From: Marchantia polymorpha subsp. ruderalis
Taxonomy: Eukaryota; Streptophyta; Marchantiopsida; Marchantiales; Marchantiaceae
DNA: 64,000 bases
Reading direction: 5' to 3'
Assembly: GCA_037833965.1 (NCBI GenBank)
Contig: AP031354.1
Span: 31,598,001 to 31,662,000 of the forward strand
Part shown: piece after piece, positions 50,752 to 61,640 of the stretch
Numbering within the stretch: position 1 is the first letter of the stretch
How the letters are laid out: each line of letters opens with the position of its first letter
Notes under the pieces: generated by a model
What the model was told of the DNA's origin: nothing
The model's database searches: none
Seen by the model: only the letters and a program-made list of their open reading frames with translations
Position numbers and translations under genes: made by a program

Positions 50752-53700
50752 GACACTTCACAATTGGAATCCTTGTATGGCAATATCTCTGTAATCACCT
50801 CGCGGGATGCCCATTTCTGCATCCTGTTAAACTAGCAAATTATTCCTTCCCATTCCATTTAATTTTGGTCCATTTTCTCCTCTGCGCTTTCTTGTGAGCT
50901 GTGTTCCATACTTCCAGATTCTCCATAGTCAATGCCCTTGGACTTGGATGACCAAGTTATTATAGTTTTTGGGGTACAGGCATACCAACTACACACGTGA
51001 GCTGCATCATGTCAGTAATGTCTTAGTTCAAGTGGAGCTGGACCGAGACTGCCGAAGATGTGTCGTACATGGAAATTCTTGTCATGAGTTGTACTTTGAA
51101 CGCGCATGTATTTGTAGTTTAATGCATGGTAGTTTGTGCCCTCGTTTTCACGTCACTCGAATAAATGATTGTCCTGTCAACCCCGATCTATAGAGTGATT
51201 TGGACAGCTTTGAAAATTCCGTAAAAGATACGTCTCCACCATATTCACGGGGTTTTAATCGAGAATACCATCGTCTTTTTGGGACGGGAATATGCAGAAG
51301 TCTTTGGAAGTTCGTCCAACATGCGAATGTATGTAAGAAGCCTTCTGCTGAGATACACTGTCTCCCTGACCATACAGTACGAAGTGAGGAAACCAGTTAC
51401 TGACGTACAAAGCATAATTTGACAATTCTTTGCCTTACGTCGTCCCGTGAAAATGCTTTCTGAAGCCGAGGCACAGTTCATCAGGATTAGGTAGAAGTAA
51501 TTTGGGAGCAATGATATCGAAAGTATAATACTTGGCTTCGTGTCTCCTAGCTTGGGAATCGGGATGGAAGGGTAGTTTGGCATGTAGGAACTTTGGAATT
51601 CTGATCAAACCTGTCCATTGGATTCGGATTCTACTGCGGGCAACAAAACACCACTGCCTTGTACGATTTTTGTGGCTTATATACTAACCGTAGCACGGAA
51701 CAAATACTGGAGTCTCTGGAGCACGCAGGACTTAGTGAAAACTTCCAGCGTAGGGGCACTTTGGACTGCTTGTAGAGCCAAGTATCTAAACCTTTCAAAG
51801 GGACAATCCATGGCCCCAGCTATACCTATGGGTTCATTGTCATCAAGAGACTGATAATGTGAAAATCGTATCTCAAATTGACAAAATGTCCGTCAAAGCT
51901 CAAGCTTCTGGGTAAAATGGATAGCTCAGAGGTCAAGGAATGATCCTATGACAAGGCTAGTCTCTTAAATATGCAGAAAGTACATACAGCGTACAGCCTC
52001 TCCGTGTACGTTTCTTCTAGAGGTTCATATCCATCTTCCGGGAGTTAATTCATATCTTCTCTTCAATAGCCTTCGTTTCCTGCCTCCCAAAGCGCGACCA
52101 CTTCCTGCGATTCTGGCCGGATGGCTCTCTATGACATCGCTGATAAGGATGGCATGCGGCTGATGTAACAGGGCACTCTCGGCTGCAGCCTTCCCCTTGA
52201 GGTCACGAATGGTGCAGTTGATGAAAAAGAGAGCAGTTCTAGCAGATGCCGAGGGAGCAGGAATGGCTCGATCCAGCTTCTTCCGGTTGACCTTGTCTCA
52301 AACATGTCAATCTCTGAACTCCTTCCAGCAACGCCTGTTACAGCAGAAGATTCTTTGCAATTTGGACGTCTTCGTGCGCAGTAAACTTGTGGTCAGCCAA
52401 CGTGCATATCTGCCGGTGCTCCTTGGCATATGAGCTGAGCTACAACGGAATAGCCCTGCAGAGAGATATGCACGCTGGAGCTCACATGCATGTCGGAAAT
52501 CATATGCAATATTTGCCGATTTTTACGTGCGTGCTCAGATGATTTTTATTGCAAATGAGTCAAATTAGTGGTACTGCAAAGACGCTCATTGGATCCGGTT
52601 CAGTAGTCAGGAGCAGCAAAGCTCGGTAATTCGTGACGGTCTTCCCCATACATGATCTGCGTTACAGAAGACACCCTCGATGAAGCACATGACCTTGTGT
52701 GAGCACCATCAGAAGAAAGAGACCTCGAAATGCTGAAAGATAGATTTACGATTGGCCTTTCCAGATTTAGTGCAAGCGAAGGCCGAGGTGCTAGGAGCTG
52801 ATTGGTCCAGTGTCCTCGTCGAATGGCCGACTCCACATGGAAATTCCTCTGCTGGGACGCTGGGAGAAACTCCTCCTCCTAAGGCAGTTCTCACAAAGTG
52901 GCCAGACCAACACGGACGGGCGTGACTTCTACCCTGAGAGCGCTGGAAACGGTCAAAGTGGGATTTGTTCCAGCGCTGGCGACGAGGACGAGGACAGGTG
53001 TGCACTAACGTGTGCACCAAAGCACTCTCTAATTCACAAGTTTGCCGTACGCAACTCGAGAAGAAGTAGAGGTCGAAGATGAAGGACTTTTTGACCAGAG
53101 TGACGTATCAGTCTCTGTCGTTGAAATCCTTCATTCGGTCCCAGCTGAATGAACTGGGGAAGAGGAGCAGGCTATTCCTGCAGGTTTGAAGGTGTCCACA
53201 CTTTCTGCCCCAGAGAGCAGGGAGGGCGCACATCCACCAGTTGCAGAGTCTCTTCCACGTCGGTCAGTCGGTCGCAACGAGGATCTGAGATTCGTTGCAG
53301 AGATCGACCATAGGTCGAGATGTGGATGCTATTTTTACAAGTTCGCAGCAAATAAAATTTCTAGGACTCCGCAACGACCCCAGAAGTTTCGCAGCGCTGT
53401 TGATTGGATCTCCGCAGGGGTCTTGCGACCTCGGGAAAAGCAGTGATGGCATCTCGACTATGGAATCTACTGATCGATTCATACTGCAAGGTTTTGTGAC
53501 ACCAGTGGTGGCAGCAGCAGCAGCGGACATGGTAGAATAAGAACCTCCACGGCAGATCGAGAAACATCTCGATCATGAAACTCCTCTCTATCACTCATTG
53601 TCACTGATCTGGCGTCCGAATCAGTTGAACTCGAGTGTGAGAGCAGTGGATTTGCCCGTTCCACTGCAGCATGTACGTACAGTACGAGTGCAGCCGATAA

Positions 53701-56144
53701 AAGATTTTCTCCCCGGCTAGTCACCACCTACAGAGCTCATCCCAAGAGTCACGAGGACATGGATGCAAATAAGCTATCAATCTGGATAGGATGTGCTCCC
53801 GCACCAGCCTCCGTCGTAACAGTGTTTGCGCATGGGAGGTGAGTCAAGGCTAGAAGTAAGGTAGATCCAGTAGGGCCGGACACCGGAAGCCCGAACCGTT
53901 CATTGTCTCCCCGGCTGATTGCAGACTAGAAGCTTTTTGGAGCATCCGAAGGCCCAGGTGGGAGATGGAGAATGTGCTAGGCAAGGAATGAAGAGAGGGA
54001 GCGAGGAGAGAGAAGGAGCGTGAGATCAGTCGATGTGCATACGGAAAGCCCATACTCTGCACTCGACGACGTCCTCTTAGCACCGTACGACCAGAGCACG
54101 ATTTCCTCATGTGGCTCACGGGGCGTTCAGATCTCTCTCTCTCTCTCTATCTCCCATAAGAGAGGAGAGACACAGTTGATCAGTCGTTTTACCCTTTTCC
54201 TGTCTGTCCAACCTATTTATGGCTCAGTAATCAGCGGCTTTTTCGGTTCCGTCAATCGAATTCGCTTTCATTAATCAGTTGCAAAAGAGATGCGGTCCGC
54301 GAGGGAGAAATGATTGTACATGGATCCCCGGGGAGAGGGGGAGGGGATGGAGAGGGAAAGAGGGATCGAGTGATGGATCGACCGTCACTGGGTGGGGGAG
54401 GGGAGATCAGCGCCGACGAGACTGGCGTTCGTTGATGAGAGTCTGAGCAGTGGACGTCAGGGGACTCCGTGATGTGATTAAATGAATCATCATCCTCATC
54501 AACTTCTGACAGGTGTGAGGGCGGGGTGAGACCACCACAAGAGAAGCGACTGGGAAGCGAGCGAGCGCGGGGAACGAGTGCTGTGATGAGATGTGAGGAT
54601 ACGGTGAATAAAGAAATGATTTTGAGGATTCATGCACTCATTTGAAGCACGCAAAGTCCAGAGATAAGAATGAATGTTCTTCGGATCTCAGACAGAACAA
54701 AGGCCGCAGGCGAAAGGAAAGCCGAGTAAGGCAAAACTAAGCACAGCCGAGAAAAGCGATCCGATGGATCGAGCCGAGCCTGCCTAGCCCCGCCCAGCCA
54801 AGCCAAGCTGAGCTTAGCTGAAAACGAGAGGACGGAGCGGAGGTGTGCTGAGTTGAGCCGAGGCGAGGCGAGGGAGATCAGGGCGAGTGCCGATCGAGTC
54901 ACGGAACGATGAGCCACCGGGAAACCATGACACAGCATGACAGAGATCACAACATGACAGAGAACAGAGCTTTACATGTGTCGACCATTGATGGGAGTCA
55001 GAATCTACACACGATGTGTCAAGATTCGAGTGTGTGGCCCCGCAAGAGGTCACGACCCAGTGCTCGGAACCTACATAAGTCTCGCACTATTGCCTTAAAA
55101 TCACCCACAGAGAACTGATAGATAAGCAACAGGATTCGAGAATTTGCCGTGGGGCAGCTCGCCCAGGGATTTTCTTGACATCAATCATAGATTCTCTCTG
55201 ATCTAATTTCTCCTGTATGTACGGATTGTCCTCATGGGCGCGTTTTATATTTTATTTCTTTTCTGTTTGGTAAAAGAACTATCGTGTGCACCTTGCAGGC
55301 TGAAAAAGCACAAAAGCACAAAAGCACCTTTGCTCCATCGGTGACGTGTCAGGTTCAGCTCACTTGGATCCTGAATCCGACGGCACCCCATTCCAACTAG
55401 CTGTGATTTTCTGATCGACCTGTCTGCTGGAATTGCTTGTTTGATAATCCACACTCAAGATAAGCTTGTACTTCCCCCCCTGCTAGAGATTTGGTCAACT
55501 TTCACGCGATCCAACTGTTGCAGGCACAGGCAGGAAGGAAGGAAGGCTGTAGTCAGCAAGGGCGAAGGAAGGAAGGCAGCAGGCAGCAGGAGGAAGAGGC
55601 AGGCCAGGCCAGCCCAGGCAACAAAGCGAAGTTGCTTCTCCTCCTAGCACCGAAGAAGATGATGGAGCCCTGTGCCCAAATTCTCCTGGTCCTTCTGCCC
55701 CTTCCTCCTCCTTTAAGAGCTCGGTCATTTTCATATGCGCTCTCCGCTCGCTTGAACGCAGAGGGCCGTGACCCAGAAGAGCAGCAGCAGCAGCGCCATC
55801 AGTCGAAGGACAGGACCCTACTCGTCCTTCTCCTCCTATTCCAGAATTTACCAATTCCCTCGGCGTCCTCTGCTCCTCCGTCCCCTTTCACCCTCGCCTC
55901 TGCTCCTCCTCGAGAGTTGTAGTACTCACAGCACTAGCACTAGCATTAGCAGCAGCAGCATCGACGACGACAGCGACGAGCGCACAGCGGGGGCAGTGGT
56001 CGATTGATTGTATGGATCAGCCGGCCGCAGCAGCGGGAGCGGGAGCGGCGCCGGAGATCGTCCTGTGAGGCGCAAGGAAGCGCGTGATCGCTCGCATCGA
56101 GAGGAGCGCATTCTCCCGGCTCGCTCCCGAGCCCGCCCCCGAGC
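50752..56144. other. Long intergenic stretch between the DUF760 and F-box genes
   Basis: The start is likely DUF760 3' UTR. Between 52 and 54 kb many frames are open on both strands without any recognised domain. Near 54.1 kb there is a (TC)n run, and 54.3-54.9 kb is GA-rich. At 55.5-56.1 kb GGAA/GGCA and CAGCAG repeats suggest the F-box gene's leader. No gene is supported. Confidence 0.45.
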
Positions 56145-57515
56145 ATGGAGCGCCGAGCAGCAGTGACAGCAGCAGCAGCAGCAGCAGAGATGAGCGGCAG
56201 CGACGAGGGCTTCGAGATGGGGGGCAGGTACATTCCCAAGGAGGTGATGTGCACAATTCTGGCCCGGCTGCCGGTGCGCGCCTTCGCGGGGGTGTGCAAG
56301 CGGTGGTACTGGATCGTGAAGGACATCGAGTTCCAAATTATGAGGCAGCGCCTGGGCGCGCCCAAGGAGCAGCCGTTCCTGCTCTGGAACTCGAATCACG
56401 TCGAGCAGCCGTACGCCTACGACCTGCTGCTGCGCCATTGGCTGCCGTTCCCGCTCTCACCCTTCGCGCGGGTGGCCCAGAATTCGCCCTTCGAAGTGCA
56501 CTCCAGTACCGGCGGGCTCTTCCTGCTCAAGATCGATGTCAACGGCATGCGGACTTACGCCACCGTGAACCCGCTGTCGGGATCGTACCGCCTGCTGCCG
56601 CCCATGCTCGAGCAGCCCAAGAATTTCAAAGTCATCCAGATGGTGATGGACGACGCGGTGGACGGCAAGTTCCTAATTCTGGCCGAGGGCTGCGACCCGT
56701 ACGTGACGGACCCCAACACGCCCAAGATCCAAATCTACGACTCCATCCGCAATGCATGGCAAATGGCCGGCGGCCTGCGCCCGCCGCGCCCGCGCAACTA
56801 TCTCACCGTGCTGGTCCCGGCCGAGGACCGCATGGTGTTCCGCAGCGCGGCCACGCTGCGCGGCAGCCTCTACTGCCTGGCCGTGACCTCGCGCACGGCG
56901 CAGGTGCTCAGGTTCGACGGCGCGGACCTGTGGCACGCAATTCAAGCGGAGCTGCCGTGGTGCATCGCGCCGCAGGCCATGGGCAGCACCGCGCCCATGA
57001 ACGCCGCCATGTGGACGCCGCACCTGTTCGCCAACCGCGGGCGCCTGATGCTGGTGGGCGCGCAATTCCGCAAGTACCACACTCAGCGCCGCCCGCTCTA
57101 CGGCGTGGACGAGCTGGTGAACCTCTGGCGCCACGACTCCTCGTCTTCGTCGACCACGGCCTCGGCCTCGTCGGCGGCCGGCGCCGCGGGCGCCAGCGAC
57201 TGCGAGGTGGACGAGGGCGTGCACGTCTGGGCGCTGGACGACGAGCAGACGGAGTGGGTGCACGTGCACCGGATGCCCGCCGATCTCTTCGACGGCTCCG
57301 TCAAGTCCTACGAGTTCCGAACGGCCGGCGATTTCCTGCACGTGAGCCCGTGGCCGCGCAGCTCCGACTGCACCGCCATGCTCATGGCCAACCTCGCCAC
57401 CGGCTGCTGGGAGGCCTTCTCCGAGCCCCCCTGCAACCGCGCCAATGTGGTCAAGAAGGACAGCCTCCTCTTCCAGCACACGCTCTACGAGCCCAGATTG
57501 ACGGCCGTGGCCTAG
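56145..57515 (+). CDS. F-box protein with kelch-like C-terminal region
   Basis: A single 456-aa exon. An F-box lies at about residues 30-67 (IPKEVMCTILARLPVRAFAGVCKRWYWIV), which would bind SKP1 in an SCF ubiquitin ligase. The rest looks like the kelch/F-box-associated propeller of plant F-box proteins, with repeated hydrophobic strands such as GSYRLLPPM and GKFLILAEG and the phrase DPNTPKIQIYDS. A Ser/Ala linker (about 332-353) interrupts it. Third codon positions are almost all G or C. An AT-rich target cannot be named. The ATG at 56145 is preceded by GAGC; a second Met at residue 16 (MSGSDEG) could be the true start, which would drop a poly-Ala leader. Confidence 0.88.
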   Translation: MERRAAVTAAAAAAEMSGSDEGFEMGGRYIPKEVMCTILARLPVRAFAGVCKRWYWIVKDIEFQIMRQRLGAPKEQPFLLWNSNHVEQPYAYDLLLRHWLPFPLSPFARVAQNSPFEVHSSTGGLFLLKIDVNGMRTYATVNPLSGSYRLLPPMLEQPKNFKVIQMVMDDAVDGKFLILAEGCDPYVTDPNTPKIQIYDSIRNAWQMAGGLRPPRPRNYLTVLVPAEDRMVFRSAATLRGSLYCLAVTSRTAQVLRFDGADLWHAIQAELPWCIAPQAMGSTAPMNAAMWTPHLFANRGRLMLVGAQFRKYHTQRRPLYGVDELVNLWRHDSSSSSTTASASSAAGAAGASDCEVDEGVHVWALDDEQTEWVHVHRMPADLFDGSVKSYEFRTAGDFLHVSPWPRSSDCTAMLMANLATGCWEAFSEPPCNRANVVKKDSLLFQHTLYEPRLTAVA

Positions 57516-60500
57516 ACACCCGCCCGCCCGCCCGCTCCCGTCCCTGTCTGTCTGTCAGCCAGAGATAGAGAGAGAGAGAGCGCATCGAGAACGACGACGA
57601 AGAAGATCAAGATCAAGAACAAGAAGAAGAGGAGGACGAGGAGGAGGAGCAAGATGATACGCAATGAGATCTCTGCCGTGCGAGTGCAAGGCCGAACTTA
57701 CGGATCGCTGGCAAGCAGCCAATCCCTGGCCCCCGCGCGCTTAGAGAAGATGAGCAGAGCTGAGGAGAGGAGAAGAGGAAAAGAGAGGAGGAAGGGCGGG
57801 AGGGAGTTGATCGAGGCTGGCAAGAGTCGGCTGGACGTTCCTAAGTGTGCAGTTCTAGTACAAACAGAATGGAAGATCTTCCACATGCACGTTTGTTTAC
57901 CAGCTCAAGTATCTGATTGACATAGCCATGTCAGGTCCGAGTGTGATGAACTGTTGCCACAAAGGACTTGTTGTCGTTCTTGTTTGTACTCTAGGGATAG
58001 AATACCTCGTTCTATTCGTGTAACTTAATGCCTTGGTTGAATAGGACGCTCACTCGGGTGTGCTCTTGCTTTCCCACATACGTCCTCGTCCACGTTGGAT
58101 CCGGTCCAGTCCGGTCGAGTTTGCGCCGAGCGAGAGTGAGAAACTGAGCGTCGGTTCAGGGTCAGGTGTTTTGCGTCTCACAAATTCTTGACAGCTTTTC
58201 TGGAGGTTCCGGGGTTTTCCAGGTTTGTTGCTAGCTTCTGAGACTTGGACTTTCTCTGCTTGTGTCGATCGAGTTTTTGTGTGCTACTCCAAGATGCACA
58301 TCTTTCGGTCCGAGGTAACGGTCTCTCGAAATGTACTACCGATAAGAAGGGGTTCACGCACTCGCTATTAAGACCGAATATAGCCAGAAGCACACTGTCG
58401 ACCAATCGCTCTCCGATAATGGTTTCAAATTTGTATAATCAGGTTTGGGGTCAAGGAAAACTTCATCTGCTCTGCAGGTCTACCAAGGATCGCATCTTGC
58501 ATCACTTCGCAGCAAACAACGGTGATATTGAGCTTAAATCTTTGCTGTCAAAAATGTGATCAGGCTGTTTCATAACACAGGAGCTTAGCCTTTCGAAGCA
58601 GCTGGTAGACCAGCACTTTCTAGAGTATGCTACACACTGAGAGTTGTCATGACATTGTTAGCGCATACTCCGACGTTTGATCTCTCCGTTTGAACTCATA
58701 CGCCTCAAGCGCTTCTGTAGTCACCCGGATTCGCAGTATATAGATGCCCTGGCTGATATGTTGCGTATGGCACTGCCGAGGAGAGGTATCTTGTGTCAAC
58801 GAGAAATTTGTCCTTTTTGTTTAGAAAGCTGTGACAGGATCTCGTTGTAGGTCCGAGGTGGGGATGAGTTTCCTCAGAGTCTTGTCGTTGAAACACCAGG
58901 ACTCCTCATATATTTATATAAGGAAAAAGGCTGGAAGGATTAAAAAATGTACGATCTAGGAATCTGATAACGTGTGCTATTTGTTCGTATACAGAGTTTT
59001 TCCTTTGTTCCAGGAGAATAAAACACTGTTGATTATATGCTCAGTATGCTCAGGGCAGGAATTTCATTTCCTGGGTGAAATACTGGAATCTTTTCTCATG
59101 AATATCTAAGGTCTGGCCACGTGTTCTGCGTTCAAGGGATATTTTGTTGCACTGATCGTGTCGTATTTTCTTTCTGCGAGCCAGTTCCAGCAGGTGACAT
59201 GTGGTTTGTTCCTTCGTTCCTCGGCGGTGTCGTTCATAATGGTTCAGTGTGCTGCAGCTGAGTTGGGCTCCATTATTGACCACTGTTGATTTTTAGTCAC
59301 CATTCCTCCATGCAGCGTTAAAAACTTCTCATCGGTCTTTCATTATCTGTATGGACGTGTTGGCGATTCAAACTCCACGTACAAAAGCACACCCCAAGAG
59401 AGTCTTTGCGTGAGGGTATAAAGTCGCATGAGTGAAAACCGCATTTTGGTGATTGTTGTGTCCTGTTCTGGGCAGAGACAGCCAACAGCAGCTTGCAAGT
59501 GGTATAGCTGAGCAGCTCCTAAGGCTTATGCCTGTATTCCGTGCCCGATATAAGTATTGAATCTAGACCCCCTCGCATGCCTTATCTGACTGCCAGCAAT
59601 ACACCAAGAGTAAGTACTCACATCAGAATCTTGCTATGCAAGAACGATGCCTTGCATTGTGTCCTTTACCAAAGAATAGAGGGATTTGTCTTCGATTCTT
59701 TAGCCTTTCATTCACTCACGTAGTCCTTTCACTACTTGCACTTGCACCCACAGTAACCGCTTCTTCATATGTCTAGTCTTACACGTTTTGATTATGGAAA
59801 AGACATGTGGGGTTTAGGCTCTGGTTACAATACTCAAGATAATTTCAAAAATTTGAACGAGCATTGAAACGGATGAAGCTTTAGTTATAATTAGGTTTAA
59901 TTGTCAGCAATTCTCCAAAATTGCCCCTCAGATTACTTGCTATATGAAGTTTGTTTGTTAGAAAACCCTTCTACGGGTACACTGGTCAAAGTAATAAACT
60001 TAATTCTAGAAATAGTGTTACTTACACAATTGTTCTTTCATGGGGTTCTGGCAAAACATACACTAATCTAGTAAGTCGAAGTAGTCAAATGGTAAGCCCT
60101 TTCAACTAGATCTCAAGAACTTGAGTTTACCTCTACTCCTCAGTTCTCATGTTAGAGGTGGAATGTTAATTGTGCAACATTAAGTGGCATCTTTGCCAGG
60201 AGCTTTTCTGATGTGGATAGCCAAACAGAATAGGGCTAAAAGTGTAGGCGTCTTTTTGAACTAATGATCAATTCAAATACCCCTTGACATCACGTGTGTT
60301 TCTAGGAGTTTGTTTTCAACACTTCATTTGTACTCCTTTTCTGTCCTTATGGTGTGGTTCTAGTAGTTTCTTTTGTACACTTCAGTTTCTTAGAACATTT
60401 GTAAGCCTTTTCTATCCTTATGTGAGTATATCCATCGTTGTGTACTCGGTTTCTTTCTTATTTGAATTCATGAATTCTTAGACAAGTTCATTTGTTAGAG

Positions 60501-60812
60501 ACACGATTTATTGGCAATCTTGTACAATGGAAGTTTAAACTCATGACTTTCTCATTCTAGTGATTCATTTTCTTCTAAGAAGTGCTCATTTGACAATAAC
60601 CTACATCAAACAAAAAATCTCCATATAGATGTTATTTGAAAGAAATCATTTGGTAAAGATTTCATTATTTGACTTGACAGATGACCGATTTAGCCTCAAT
60701 CTAATTTTTTCCAATATAATACAGTTTATTTGAAAAATTACAAAAACATTCTCACAATTTAGTCTCTAGATCTATAGTTATTATATTTACATCTATTATA
60801 AGACGTATGTTA
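57516..60812. other. F-box gene 3' flank and intergenic DNA
   Basis: GA- and GAA-rich tracts at 57565-57650 probably lie in the 3' UTR. Past about 58.1 kb, short frames on both strands show no domain. No gene recognised. Confidence 0.45.
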
Positions 60813-61020
60813 GTTCTATAAATGTCACAAATATGCCTAATCATATTGTATTATTTGCCACTTTTAGTTATCCATATTTAGTGTTATAAATGTCACAAAT
60901 ATGACTAATCATATCGTATTATTTGCCACTTTTAGTTATCCATATTTAGATTTTGTAAATGTCACAAATATGACTAATCATATCATATTATTTGCCACTT
61001 TAAGTTATCCATTTTTAACT
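60813..61020. repeat. Three-copy tandem repeat, 68-69 bp unit
   Basis: Each unit carries AATGTCACAAATATG, CTAATCATAT, GTATTATTTGCCACTTTTAG and TTATCCATATTTAG, starting at 60821, 60889 and 60958. Copies 1 and 2 are nearly identical and copy 3 slightly decayed. AT-rich and non-coding. Confidence 0.88.
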
Positions 61021-61640
61021 GTTGAGTTACTTGTGTATTATGAATGTCCAAATTAAAGATATCACCCTGATTTTATATATCAATATATTATAAGTTTTCA
61101 TCATATATATGGCCAAATATCAATATATTTTTGAGATATTCAAAAATAAATTCCACAATTTTCTATGCATATTTTTTAGATTTGATATACCGCTTTTTCT
61201 ATCTTGTCATAGTGAAAGCAATGTGAGTATTTGATGCAAATAATAAAAGAACATGGAATTTTTCCACTTGTAATGTTTTTGGATCAAAACTTTCTTCATT
61301 CTACATTTTTAATTCTTCAAAGTTTGAAGCAATAATATAAAAGAGTATTTACAATTTGCACTTGTCTATGATGAATATTCTAGATAGATTTCTGACGTAT
61401 ATATTCCAAAAATTTGAAATACGTGAATCATAGTTTCAAATATTTACAATTTTTTGAATTTAAGATCCAAACATATTTTTGATGCATAAAGATGTTTCTA
61501 TACAAAAGTAAGAAAACAGTATAATCTTGAACTTATCAATATAAGTGTTTATCTTTAATTATTAGATTATATAAAAAAATTTAATAATATATTTAAAATT
61601 TATTATAATTCATTTATGCAAATATAATTATTAAACATAT
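61021..61640. other. AT-rich DNA, no gene seen
   Basis: Frequent stops in all frames; no domain. Confidence 0.5.

Noticed and set aside
56084..57568. A 494-codon plus-strand open frame overlapping the F-box gene
   Set aside because: It is an alternate frame of the extremely GC-rich F-box exon; it is Arg/Ala/Gly-rich with no domain, as expected when stop codons are rare by composition.
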